Source of the DNA: Mariaggregatimicrobium sp964498785
GTDB taxonomy: Bacteria > Zhuqueibacterota > Zhuqueibacteria > Thermofontimicrobiales > Thiofontviventaceae
Direction: 5' to 3'
Length of the DNA stretch: 61,054 nucleotides
Assembly: GCA_964498785.1 (NCBI GenBank)
Contig: CAZCJL010000029.1
Span: forward strand, 1-61,054
Positions 1 to 8,409 of the stretch are shown in pieces (positions within the stretch are counted from its first letter, which is position 1; every line of letters starts with the position of its first letter). A program made the position numbers and the translations under genes. A model generated the notes under the pieces. The model was not told the DNA's origin. It was given only the letters and a program-made list of their open reading frames with translations, and did not search any database.

Positions 1-268
1 GTATACCCAATATATCTTCATTTTTCTAATGGATGTTGTCATATCTCGACTTCGCCCGATATGACAGATTCGCGTCTTAATCAATAAATTTAAAGAGAAT
101 CCGAAAGCTTTGATGCACACCATCAATTATTGAATGGATACAAAATGCATCTTTTAATTTAGAATTTTGGCGGTAATAATAATATCATGAATCAAAAAGT
201 TAAAGATATTAAATAATTTAAAATTTTCGTCGATATGACTAATTGACAGGTACAAGAGAGGTGATCCA
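1..268. promoter_or_regulatory. Intergenic leader of the sigma-54 activator gene
   Basis: No gene is visible here. The stretch is AT-rich and holds a perfect 9-bp inverted repeat (TGTCATATC at 37-45, GATATGACA at 58-66, centres 21 bp apart) and a third half-site, CGATATGAC, at about 232-240, near the start codon of the response regulator. A sequence AGAGAGGTGA at about 255-264 is a good ribosome binding site for the TTG start at 269. The repeat arrangement looks like a dimeric operator, perhaps for autoregulation, but it lacks a T-run and is therefore unlikely to be a terminator. Function is inferred from position only. Confidence 0.35.
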
Positions 269-1678
269 TTGAATAAGATATTAGTCGTTGATGACGAACA
301 CGATATCAGAAAATTTTTATCAGAATTATTAATTTCAGTTGGCTTTTCTGTGAAACAGGCGGAAAGTGGAGATATTGCTTTAAAAATGATCGAAAAAGAG
401 CCGCCGGATTTGGTTCTTTTAGATCAGGTGCTCCCCGGAAAACTGGATGGAATTCAATTATTAAAAAGGATCAAAAAAATTGATGCCAATATAATGGTAA
501 TCATTTTAACTGGTTACGGTGAAGTTAAAACAGCCGTGGACGCAATGAAAATAGGCGCGTATGATTACCTGACAAAACCTTTTGAAAATGAGGAGCTTAT
601 TTTAGCCGTAAAACGGGCGCTGGAATCACGATCTCTATCGTTGGAAGTAAAGGACTTAAAACAGAAGTTAGCGTATCGAGACACGCTGGAATCATTAATG
701 GGAAGCAGTATTTCTATAAAACGGATTCATTTGCAAATCGAAAAAGTCGCTTCAACAGATTTTACTGTATTTATTCAGGGAGAGAGCGGAACCGGAAAAG
801 AAATTGCTGCACAAGCGATTCATAATTTAAGTTTACGGAGGAACGGCCCTTTTATTGCCGTTGACTGTGGTGCAATCCCGGATACTCTTGTCGAGAGTGA
901 GTTGTTCGGGTATGAAAGAGGCGCATTTACCGGCGCGGATGCGCGCAAAGAAGGTCAATTTGAATTGGCTAACCAGGGTACGATCTTTTTAGATGAAATT
1001 AGTAATTTGCCATTTCAGGTACAAAAAAAATTATTACGCTTGATTCAAGAAAAAAAAGTCCAGCATCTGGGGGGGAAAAAACTGATTAATGTGGATGTTC
1101 GCATTGTTGCGGCAACAAATGAAAATGTAGTTAAATTAATTGAACAAGGCAATTTTCGAAACGATCTCTACTATCGTCTTGCCGAATTTGTTATCTTAAT
1201 GCCTCCGTTGCGTGAACGTGAAAACGATATTCTATTTCTCGCAAAGCGTTTTCTGAAAGAAACGAATAAAGAATTAAATAAAAATATTAATGGTTTTACC
1301 GACGAAGCTGAAAAAAATTTAATGACTTATGCATGGAAAGGAAATGTGCGTGAATTAAAAAACGTTATTCGTCGATCTGTGCTGTTAGCCGATAAAATTA
1401 TCGGAACAGAACATCTGGTATTTGATACACCCGGAATTCGAAATCTGGAACGAGATTATTGCCGCATCTCTTTTGATGATTCCTGTTCACTAAAACAGTT
1501 GACAAAACGTGTCGTTGGGAGTGTTGAAAGACAGGCAATTAAAAAAGTATTAATTAAAACCGGTGGAAACAAAAATAAAGCCGCAAGATTACTTGAAGTT
1601 GATTATAAAACCCTTCATACCAAAATAAAAAATTATGGAATAAATGTCCAAAAAATCATTCAGGAAAAGCGTCAATAA
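269..1678 (+). CDS. NtrC-family sigma-54-dependent response regulator
   Basis: A cytoplasmic two-component activator that would use phosphorylation to drive sigma-54 RNA polymerase. The receiver domain is residues 1-120, with acid pocket D9/D10, phospho-acceptor D52, T81 and K103. The AAA+ domain spans about 145-375, with Walker A GESGTGKE (171-178), the sigma-54 contact loop GAFTGA (218-223) and Walker B GTIFLDEI (237-244). A Fis-type helix-turn-helix lies at about 428-465. All key residues are intact and the length (469 aa) is normal. The start is TTG at 269, supported by a strong purine-rich ribosome binding site about 5 bases upstream and by the MNKILVVDDE opening typical of receivers. 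No sensor kinase is adjacent, so it is an orphan here. Candidate sigma-54 promoters at 1851 and 32090 could be targets. Confidence 0.95.
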   Translation: MNKILVVDDEHDIRKFLSELLISVGFSVKQAESGDIALKMIEKEPPDLVLLDQVLPGKLDGIQLLKRIKKIDANIMVIILTGYGEVKTAVDAMKIGAYDYLTKPFENEELILAVKRALESRSLSLEVKDLKQKLAYRDTLESLMGSSISIKRIHLQIEKVASTDFTVFIQGESGTGKEIAAQAIHNLSLRRNGPFIAVDCGAIPDTLVESELFGYERGAFTGADARKEGQFELANQGTIFLDEISNLPFQVQKKLLRLIQEKKVQHLGGKKLINVDVRIVAATNENVVKLIEQGNFRNDLYYRLAEFVILMPPLRERENDILFLAKRFLKETNKELNKNINGFTDEAEKNLMTYAWKGNVRELKNVIRRSVLLADKIIGTEHLVFDTPGIRNLERDYCRISFDDSCSLKQLTKRVVGSVERQAIKKVLIKTGGNKNKAARLLEVDYKTLHTKIKNYGINVQKIIQEKRQ

Positions 1679-1850
1679 TATCAGGGAAATACATCCGTTT
1701 CAAAAAATGATTCATTGATAATCCTACCGTTTGAACAAAGCTGCCTTCTGTTCAAATACCTTGCTTTAGCAAATAAATTTGGTTATATTAAATGAACCCT
1801 AAAATTTTAAATTGAATCTGTAATCTGATTATAAATAGCTATTTTATTTG

Positions 1851-1866
1851 TGGCCGGAGTTGTGCG
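1851..1866 (+). promoter_or_regulatory. Candidate sigma-54 (-24/-12) promoter
   Basis: The sequence TGGCCGGAGTTGTGCG has GG and GC separated by exactly 10 bases and matches TGGC....TGC of the sigma-54 consensus, with mismatches at the A and C of the -24 box and one T of the -12 box. Transcription would start near 1877, giving a leader of about 135 nt before the ATG at 2015 that includes the 1890-1934 hairpin. The nearby activator gene makes this plausible, but such matches also occur by chance. Confidence 0.3.
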
Positions 1867-1889
1867 CCTCATGAGTATTTATGCTTTGC

Positions 1890-1934
1890 AGTGAATCGCA
1901 TAAATGCACCTGATGTGCACATGGGCGATTCACT
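1890..1934 (+). promoter_or_regulatory. Strong hairpin in the leader of the peptidase operon
   Basis: Perfect 10-bp arms AGTGAATCGC (1890-1899) and GCGATTCACT (1925-1934) enclose a second pair TGCAC/GTGCA (1905-1909 and 1915-1919). It ends about 80 nt before the ATG at 2015. No T-run follows, so it is more likely an operator or an mRNA structure than an intrinsic terminator. Confidence 0.5.
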
Positions 1935-2014
1935 TTGGAATGCATATTCCATTTATTTAGAAATTAAATTATCATTTTGAATTTTTGGAGATATTTAACA
2001 TGAGAAGGAGAAAA

Positions 2015-4144
2015 ATGTATCATAAAATTTTTACAAGTATTTTTATTTTATTTCTACTCTCTTGCACTGACCGCGTGTCAGAAAACCCGGTCATTACTCA
2101 TCATGATATTGTTGTCACCTTAAATCCATCGGATCATTCCATAACAGGGACTGATCAGGTTAACGTGACCCGGATGCAAAAGCAAGTTGGCTTTTTTCTG
2201 AATAGCGGCTATCATACCGTGGAATTGAAGGAAAGTCCTGAATATCAGTTAAATGAGGTTAGCTTTGAACAATTTAAACAAAATTTTCCTGCAATGCTCG
2301 ATCACGATGGGAAAAAATTACATCAATATTATGTAGTAACATCACATCGGCGTGATTCTATTGCTTCTTTTACCATTATATTTGAAGGAACCATTTTTGA
2401 TAGTTTGCATACACCAAAACAAGAATATGCCCGTGGTTTTGCCACTACAACCGGTTTGATTGAGAAAAGGGGTGTTTATTTGGCTGGTGCAACCGCATGG
2501 ATTCCTACTCAACAAAAGACGAGGTTTACTTATAAATTAAAAACAAGACTTCCTGTCGGATGGTATAGTGTTTCGCAGGGCAGCGAAACGATGCGCGGTG
2601 TTCGGGACAATTTTCAGATAAATGAGTGGACGTGTGATAAACCAATGGAAGAAGCTTATCTGGTCGCTGGTGAGTATATCATCACTGAAGAAGATCATAA
2701 TGGTGTAAATGTAATGACATATACGTACCAGGAAGAACCGGAGTTAACCGCCCGATACCGCGCTGCGACAAAGCGTTTCATTGATATGTATTCCGAACAA
2801 ATCGGGGATTATCCGTTCCGCAAGTTTGCACTGGTTGAAAACTTCTGGCCAACAGGATACGGAATGCCTTCATTTACGCTGCTCGGTAGCCAAATTATTC
2901 GATTACCTTTTATTATTCATACATCGTATGGCCATGAAATTTTGCATAATTGGTGGGGAAACAGCGTTTATGTAGATTGGGAAAAAGGAAACTGGTGCGA
3001 GGGTCTGACCAACTATATGGCAGATCATTATTATAAAAAACAACGGGGAGAGGATGCAGATTACCGGCGGTCTATGTTGCAAAATTATCTGAATTATGTG
3101 CAGAAAGAAAAAGACTTTCCACTGACGGAATTCAAGGAACGTCACAATCCGGCAACTCAGGCAGTGGGATATAGTAAATCGGCGATGATTTTTCATCAAT
3201 TGTATACATTGCTTGGTGAGGACAATTTTTATAAATCAATCCAGGACTTTTATAAAAACTATGTATTTCGGGTTGCATCATGGGCAGATGTTGAGAAGGA
3301 GTTTGCCGCACATTACGATAAAAAAGATCTGTCATGGTTTTTTGATCAATGGATCAATCGGACTGGCGCACCCTTACTGACAATTAAAGACGTGAAAACA
3401 GAACGAGTTGAACAACAGTATCACGTCAGTTTAGTATTGGCACAAAATATACCAGAATATCGCCTGCATGTTCCTGTTCAATTTACTGGCAGTGCGCTGG
3501 ATACAACTATTGTGCTGGAATTAAAAACGAATCGCAATGAATTTCAATTCGACTTTAAAAATCCACCAATTACTGTATCGGTTGATCCGCAATATGATGT
3601 TTTCCGAAAGTTGCACCGTTCGGAAATACCGACAGCTTTGAGCCAGACTTATGGCGCTGCTGAGGCAATTATCGTTCTTCCGCAAAATGTGGATGAGAAT
3701 ACATTTAATGCATACCAAAATATCGCGAACCATTGGAACGAAACCGACAAGGTCGTCATCAAAAAAGATAGTGATGTCACGGATAATGACCTGTTAAATC
3801 GAGCGGTATGGTTAATGGATATGAACAATATATTGACCAAGGATATGGTTCCGGCCAATGATACCCAATTTTCTGTAACGCAACAGGGGATCATTTTGAA
3901 TGAAGATTCTTATAATTCCCAGGAATTTTCCTGGGCAATTACCTTACAACATCCGAAAAGCCCGGAATTTTCTATGACATTGCTTCACATAAATAGCATT
4001 GATTTGATGGATTCAGTCAGTCGTAAATTACCACATTATGGAAAATACGGTTATCTTGTTTTTAAAGGAGCACAAAATATACAAAAAGGGGAGTGGCACA
4101 TTGAAAAATCGCCACTTATTCGAAAAATTAAATTTTCTAATTGA
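2015..4144 (+). CDS. M1-like zinc metallopeptidase, lipoprotein
   Basis: Predicted envelope-anchored aminopeptidase-like enzyme of the M1 (gluzincin) family. From the ATG at 2015, the N-terminus MYHKIFTSIFILFLLSC is a lipoprotein signal with cysteine at 17. An M1-type N-terminal beta domain leads to the zinc site HEILH (H307, H311), with the third ligand E329 in WCEGL. This spacing is 17 residues, one shorter than the classical HEXXH-X18-E, a form I recall from bacterial M1-like proteins. GYGMPSFT upstream occupies the place of the GAMEN substrate motif. The start at 2015 has AGAAGGAG 4-5 bases upstream. ATG at 2000 and TTG at 1985 are in frame but give a less clean signal. The M28 peptidase gene follows 21 bp downstream, so the two are probably cotranscribed for peptide breakdown. 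Confidence 0.85.
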   Translation: MYHKIFTSIFILFLLSCTDRVSENPVITHHDIVVTLNPSDHSITGTDQVNVTRMQKQVGFFLNSGYHTVELKESPEYQLNEVSFEQFKQNFPAMLDHDGKKLHQYYVVTSHRRDSIASFTIIFEGTIFDSLHTPKQEYARGFATTTGLIEKRGVYLAGATAWIPTQQKTRFTYKLKTRLPVGWYSVSQGSETMRGVRDNFQINEWTCDKPMEEAYLVAGEYIITEEDHNGVNVMTYTYQEEPELTARYRAATKRFIDMYSEQIGDYPFRKFALVENFWPTGYGMPSFTLLGSQIIRLPFIIHTSYGHEILHNWWGNSVYVDWEKGNWCEGLTNYMADHYYKKQRGEDADYRRSMLQNYLNYVQKEKDFPLTEFKERHNPATQAVGYSKSAMIFHQLYTLLGEDNFYKSIQDFYKNYVFRVASWADVEKEFAAHYDKKDLSWFFDQWINRTGAPLLTIKDVKTERVEQQYHVSLVLAQNIPEYRLHVPVQFTGSALDTTIVLELKTNRNEFQFDFKNPPITVSVDPQYDVFRKLHRSEIPTALSQTYGAAEAIIVLPQNVDENTFNAYQNIANHWNETDKVVIKKDSDVTDNDLLNRAVWLMDMNNILTKDMVPANDTQFSVTQQGIILNEDSYNSQEFSWAITLQHPKSPEFSMTLLHINSIDLMDSVSRKLPHYGKYGYLVFKGAQNIQKGEWHIEKSPLIRKIKFSN

Positions 4145-4165
4145 AAATAAAGAGCAGGAATGATT

Positions 4166-5959
4166 ATGAAACTTAACAAGTTGATTATTATATATTTATT
4201 GTTATCTATTCTTCTTCCGTCGCTATTCGCGCTGGATCAAAACGGGCTTGTCGCTCATTTAACTTATTTAGCGAGTGATAAGTTGGAGGGAAGGGGGCCA
4301 ACCACAGCAGGCATTGATTCAGCAGCCAATTATATTGCAGCACATTTTCAAAAATATGGATTAAAACCGGGTGGCAACGAAGATACATATTTCCAGAAAA
4401 TGAATGTCAAGATCGGCGTCGACGCGGGTGAGAACAATCGCTTGAAATTGAATGGTAAATCGTATCAGTTTAATCTACACTATAGTGCGGCAGGTTTTTC
4501 GGACAATGGAACTGTTTCAGGGCCTGTTGTTTTTGCCGGATATGGAATTATTGCACCAGAGATCAATTATGATGATTTTGGAAATACTGATTTTGCAGGG
4601 AAAATCGCGCTCATTTTCACCGGCGTTCCGGGTGATAGTAATTCTACAAATGTTTCAAATGCACCGGATAAATCAATTCATGGCGATCTGATACGAAAAA
4701 CGATTCATGCGAAAACACGCAAAGCCGTCGGAGTTATTTTTGTAAATAGTGATTTTCGTAATGAACCTAATGAAATTTTACCGTCGCTTCGTGATGGATA
4801 TGGTTATCATAATGCTGGAATCCCTGTCATACACATAACAAATGAAGCCCTGAAAGATGCTATCGGCAAAGATAAATATCAGATGTTAACGAAAAATATC
4901 GAGTCGAACAAAACAAATAACGATGAAAGTATCACAGCAGAGATGATAGTGGATCTAAAAGCTCAGGAAGTAGAATTAGAAAATGTGATTGCTATACTTC
5001 CGGGCTCGAATGATTCGTTAAGTAACGCGCCGCTGATTATTGGCGCACATTATGATCATCTTGGATATGGGGGGCCATCATCGAAAGCGCCGGGTGTGCA
5101 CGAAATTCACAATGGCGCTGATGACAATGCGTCTGGTGTCGCTGCGCTTTTAGAACTCAGCGCCCGATTTGCGAAATCCGAACCACAACCAGAACGCCCG
5201 ATAGTTTTTATCGCCTTTACAGGAGAGGAAATTGGACTGATCGGCTCAACCTATTATAACAGGCATCCGGTGTATCCTCTGGATAACGTTATTGCCATGC
5301 TAAATTTGGATACTGTGGGCCGGATGAAAGATAATAAGCTGATCATATTTGGTAGTGGTACGGCTACACAGTGGGAACACATTTTAAATGGATATAATCA
5401 TAAGCACCAACTGGAATTGATCCTTCAACCAGATGGTAACAGTCCGTCGGATCATGCGGCTTTTTATACACAAGGAATTCCGGTATTGCATTTTTTTAGC
5501 GGGGCGAATGAGGATTATCATAAGCCGGGTGATGATGTTGATAAAATCAATTTCGAGGGATTGACAAAAATTACCAACTATGTGTTCGATATTGGTCAAT
5601 ATTTAGCAAAACGGACAGACGCGTTGTCTTTTGAATCATCAGTCTCAACAAAGAAACAGCATCCAGGCGCAATTCGTAAGGGAAAAAAAGGAAACAGACC
5701 CTGGTTAGGAACAGTGCCGGATTTTACGTATCAGGGAAATGACGGATTGAAGTTGTCGGGTGTTAGCGCTGGTAGCCCGTGTGAAAAAGCCGGTCTTAAA
5801 GCAGGTGATTTGATCACACAAATTGACGATGTGGAAATTAGATCAATTTATGAATTAAATCATGTTTTGCAAAGCCATGAACCTGGTAATAAAATCACTG
5901 TTAAATATTTACGTAACGGAGAGAATAATACTGTTAATATTCTTCTTGTTGAACGTTAA
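4166..5959 (+). CDS. Exported M28 aminopeptidase with PA and PDZ domains
   Basis: Predicted secreted or periplasmic di-zinc aminopeptidase. A signal peptide (cleavage near SLFA/LDQ) is followed by a PA-type lid domain (about 110-235), the M28 catalytic domain (about 270-475) and a C-terminal PDZ domain (about 500-597; GDLITQIDDVEI). Zinc ligands are visible in order: H295 (GAHYDH), D319 (ADDNASG), E354/E355 (TGEE), D382 (LNLDTVGR) and H452 (EDYHKPGDD). The ATG at 4166 is preferred over 4160 because GCAGGA then sits 7 bases upstream. The gene is directly downstream of the M1-like peptidase, forming a two-gene exopeptidase operon. The PDZ fusion is common in relatives and may bind substrate C-termini. 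Confidence 0.9.
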   Translation: MKLNKLIIIYLLLSILLPSLFALDQNGLVAHLTYLASDKLEGRGPTTAGIDSAANYIAAHFQKYGLKPGGNEDTYFQKMNVKIGVDAGENNRLKLNGKSYQFNLHYSAAGFSDNGTVSGPVVFAGYGIIAPEINYDDFGNTDFAGKIALIFTGVPGDSNSTNVSNAPDKSIHGDLIRKTIHAKTRKAVGVIFVNSDFRNEPNEILPSLRDGYGYHNAGIPVIHITNEALKDAIGKDKYQMLTKNIESNKTNNDESITAEMIVDLKAQEVELENVIAILPGSNDSLSNAPLIIGAHYDHLGYGGPSSKAPGVHEIHNGADDNASGVAALLELSARFAKSEPQPERPIVFIAFTGEEIGLIGSTYYNRHPVYPLDNVIAMLNLDTVGRMKDNKLIIFGSGTATQWEHILNGYNHKHQLELILQPDGNSPSDHAAFYTQGIPVLHFFSGANEDYHKPGDDVDKINFEGLTKITNYVFDIGQYLAKRTDALSFESSVSTKKQHPGAIRKGKKGNRPWLGTVPDFTYQGNDGLKLSGVSAGSPCEKAGLKAGDLITQIDDVEIRSIYELNHVLQSHEPGNKITVKYLRNGENNTVNILLVER

Positions 5960-5995
5960 TGTTTGTTAGCCTGAAGAATTATCAATGCAATTTTA

Positions 5996-6300
5996 TTAAT
6001 CGCAATAATTCATATAGTGCGAAAGAGCAGCGACGTAATGCTTTTTTTCTAAATAATTGTTGTCTGTTTTTGTCAGTCCGGGAATTTTAACTGCAAGCCC
6101 AGGATTCATTATACCACGAAGAAGCTCGCATCACTAAGTTTAAGTTTTTTAAAGGCTTGTTGTTCGAGATTGTTTATCGGCCTGGCCGGATCCAAAATAA
6201 CGTTTTTGATGTTTTCATTTAAAGAACATTGATGATAGCAGTATTCTGAAACAAACGTATTTACATAACTCAGTTTTGATGGATTATTAGAATTAACGTA
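5996..6300 (-). pseudogene. Possible decayed coding remnant (two overlapping short frames)
   Basis: Reading the minus strand from 6300, 63 sense codons end at TAA (6111-6109). They contain protein-like text such as NVILDPARPINNLEQQAFKK. The A of that stop is shared with an ATG (6109) that opens a further 37 codons ending at 5996 (MNPGLAVKIPGLTKTDN...). The first frame has no start codon and begins right after a stop next to a dispersed repeat. I do not recognise a family. It may be the tail of a lost gene or chance open frame. Confidence 0.25.
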
Positions 6301-6301
6301 T

Positions 6302-6332
6302 TATTTCTTTGCGCATAGCGGCTCTGCGGTAA
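6302..6332 (-). repeat. Dispersed GCAGAG-type intergenic repeat, copy 1
   Basis: On the minus strand the text ACCGCAGAGCCGCTATGCGC plus AAAGAAATAA closely matches a plus-strand copy at 30362-30392 (TATCGCAAAGACGCTATGGT plus GTAAAGAAATAA). A weaker third copy lies at 14908-14938. All three are intergenic. Confidence 0.4.
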
Positions 6333-6728
6333 ATAATTATGAATAATTAAGGTTAAGTTAAATGACAAAGCCTTTTTATGTAATTTAAAATAGCGTTGCG
6401 TTTTTTGTTTCGCTGTTTTTACAAATTTTATCTTGCTTTTTAAGGGATGTTTTAATATATTCCCTAAAATTATAAAACGAATTTTTAATTAAAAAAATAG
6501 TAAAATTAACCTAAATTTCTAAAATGAATTATAATAATGAAAAATTAGATTTATTGCCCACGAAACACATGAAATAGTGCTTAATTCAAAATAAAAAAAA
6601 TAACATTTTGTGTATTTTGGTGTGTTTAGAGGGCTACGATTGTATAATAATTTTCTTTTTAGAATTTTAGATATTAATTTATCATCTTTTATATCTAAAA
6701 TAGAACAGTTACTTTCACGATAAGAAAT

Positions 6729-7700
6729 ATGGTATCCAGAGCTCAGAAAATTCGTCTAACTATTTTTCTCGTTGTTTCGTTTTCCATATTAATTGGTTCG
6801 CTTATTATTATTACAGGAAAACACATATTTGAAAAAAGAGAAAAGTATTACATCCGTTACAAAAATATTTCATTGAGCGGACTTGAAATTGGGTCAGCAG
6901 TAAGATACAGAGGTATCCGTGTCGGGCGCATTGAGAATATTTATATTGATGAACAGGATATTACCTCTCTTATTGTTAAAGTTTCTGTAAAGCCAGGAGT
7001 ACCAATTAAAGAAGATACAGAAGCAATGGTCACCTATTTTGGAATCACTGGTCTTAAAATTATTGAGTTACAGGGCGGAACCAATGAAGCAGAACGACTG
7101 GAACCCGGTGCTTATATAAAATCAGGAATTTCTCTTGTCGAAACGATGACTGATCAGGCTGAGGTTATCGCTCAAAAACTGGATCTGATTCTTAATAATA
7201 TTGTTGAAATGACAGAGGCGAGTCGCCGAAACCAATTTTATCGACTTGTGGATAATACCAGCAATACACTGGAAACTTTTCAAACACTATTAGACACAAA
7301 TAAAGTTAATTTGTATCATACAATTAAAAATGTATCTGCTTTTTCCGCTCAGTTGGATTCATTAACATCTTCTTCAATATTGTTAGTGAATGATTTGAGA
7401 ACCATAACTTCATCAGCCGAATTGACAAATAGTGTTAAAAATATTGAGGAAATAACAACAGAAATAAAAGAAGCTAAAATATCGGAACTTATTGCCAAGT
7501 TGACAAAAGCAGTTGAACAAACGGACAAGACGTTTACGCATCTTGATCTCACTCTTCTAAAAAGCAGGCATGATATTTTAAGCTCCGCCGAAATTCTTCG
7601 CGAAAGTCTGGAGAATTTTAATGAGTTTACACGCATGATAAGCGAAAATCCCTCTTTGTTATTAAGAAGCAGTCAACAGCCTGAAATAGAAGGACGATAA
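6729..7700 (+). CDS. MCE/MlaD-family lipid transport protein
   Basis: Predicted inner-membrane-anchored periplasmic lipid-binding subunit of an MCE (Mla-type) ABC transporter. One N-terminal transmembrane helix (about 10-29) precedes a single MCE domain (about 38-135) with the typical GLEIGSAVRYRGIRVGRI text. A long helical C-terminal region (about 140-315) is likely coiled coil and may help hexamer assembly or span the periplasm. Length (323 aa) is normal for single-MCE proteins. The ribosome binding site is weak. The gene starts a five-gene run with a PqiC-like lipoprotein, a barrel protein, MlaE and MlaF, which together define the transporter. Direction of lipid movement cannot be read from sequence. 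Confidence 0.88.
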   Translation: MVSRAQKIRLTIFLVVSFSILIGSLIIITGKHIFEKREKYYIRYKNISLSGLEIGSAVRYRGIRVGRIENIYIDEQDITSLIVKVSVKPGVPIKEDTEAMVTYFGITGLKIIELQGGTNEAERLEPGAYIKSGISLVETMTDQAEVIAQKLDLILNNIVEMTEASRRNQFYRLVDNTSNTLETFQTLLDTNKVNLYHTIKNVSAFSAQLDSLTSSSILLVNDLRTITSSAELTNSVKNIEEITTEIKEAKISELIAKLTKAVEQTDKTFTHLDLTLLKSRHDILSSAEILRESLENFNEFTRMISENPSLLLRSSQQPEIEGR

Positions 7701-7704
7701 CAGA

Positions 7705-8358
7705 ATGAGAAATCGAGCGCTATATATGCTGGCGTATGCCGGAATTTTTACAATTATCGCGAGTTTCTTTTTAACTTGTATGACGAAAGCAATTCATCCG
7801 AAGTATTTTATCCTGGATTATCGACCTGTTTTACGCGACACAAGTCTAACCATAAATCCCCCGATTCCCAAAAAAGTACAGGTGCAAACAATGAAAATAC
7901 CACGCACCTTTGATCGCGTCAATATCGTGGTGCGCTATTCGGCCCATCGGTTGGATTATTATCGTTATAACTTATGGGCGATTCGTCCACAGACTACCAT
8001 TTCCGATTTAATCGCTCAACATATTTCAGAATATGGAATCTTTCATCAATGTCAGCGGGAATTACTGGATGAGAGACCAGACTATGAAATCGTCGGAAAT
8101 ATCGATGCATTAGAAAAGTTTGACCATGAAACCTACACTGCAGCACACTTTGCAATGAAGTTATCTTTACGCACTTACGATGGCTATGAAACATTACTTC
8201 GCCATGAATTTGACAGGGAAGAGGAAATGCCTGTTTTTAGAATGGAATTGTTTGCCAAAAAAATCAGTGATATACTACAAGAAGAAGTCGATAATTTTGT
8301 CCGTGAAATAATCCGATATTTTAAAGAACAACGAATAATCGAAAAGAAAAAGAACTAA
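7705..8358 (+). CDS. PqiC-like ABC transport auxiliary lipoprotein
   Basis: A 217-residue exported protein beginning 4 bp after the MCE gene. The N-terminus has a hydrophobic segment ending in FFLTC (cysteine at about 25), a near-lipobox. The rest fits the ABC-transporter auxiliary lipoprotein fold (PqiC/DUF330 type): KYFILDYRP near the start of the mature protein, a middle beta region, and a C-terminal amphipathic stretch DILQEEVDNFVREIIRYF. In characterised systems such lipoproteins sit on the outer membrane and dock the MCE subunit. Context makes this assignment stronger than sequence alone. Confidence 0.72.
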   Translation: MRNRALYMLAYAGIFTIIASFFLTCMTKAIHPKYFILDYRPVLRDTSLTINPPIPKKVQVQTMKIPRTFDRVNIVVRYSAHRLDYYRYNLWAIRPQTTISDLIAQHISEYGIFHQCQRELLDERPDYEIVGNIDALEKFDHETYTAAHFAMKLSLRTYDGYETLLRHEFDREEEMPVFRMELFAKKISDILQEEVDNFVREIIRYFKEQRIIEKKKN

Positions 8359-8409
8359 GGTTCATCAAATTCGGCCAGATACTAATTTATTAAATTTGTA
8401 ATAAGTAGG

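Larger units (their letters stand above)
1679..1999. promoter_or_regulatory. Intergenic region with hairpins and possible sigma-54 promoter
   Basis: This roughly 320-bp gap has no gene but is rich in structure. An inverted repeat TTTGAACA/TGTTCAAA (1730-1737 and 1749-1756) follows the regulator and may end its transcript, although no T-run follows. A GG-N10-GC pair of sigma-54 type lies at 1851-1866, a 45-nt hairpin at 1890-1934, and a small palindrome TGGAAT-gcat-ATTCCA at 1936-1951. The last three lie in the predicted leader of the M1 peptidase gene. Confidence 0.4.
5960..6728. other. Long intergenic region with possible gene remnant
   Basis: A 769-bp AT-rich stretch without an intact gene. 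On the minus strand a protein-like open frame without a start runs 6300-6109 and is joined by a TAATG overlap to a 37-codon frame at 6109-5996 (listed separately). A copy of a dispersed GC-AGAG-type repeat lies at 6302-6332. TATAAT at 6643-6648 could be a -10 box for the MCE operon, but I see no -35 box at the right distance. Confidence 0.4.

Noticed and set aside
1070..1082. G7A6 run in the sigma-54 activator gene as a slippery site
   Set aside because: Encodes the ordinary Leu-Gly-Gly-Lys-Lys of this protein family, in a conserved place; no alternative frame product is evident.
6617..6648. TTGGTG and TATAAT as a promoter of the MCE operon
   Set aside because: The spacer is 20 bp, too long for a standard promoter, so I did not list it as a promoter.
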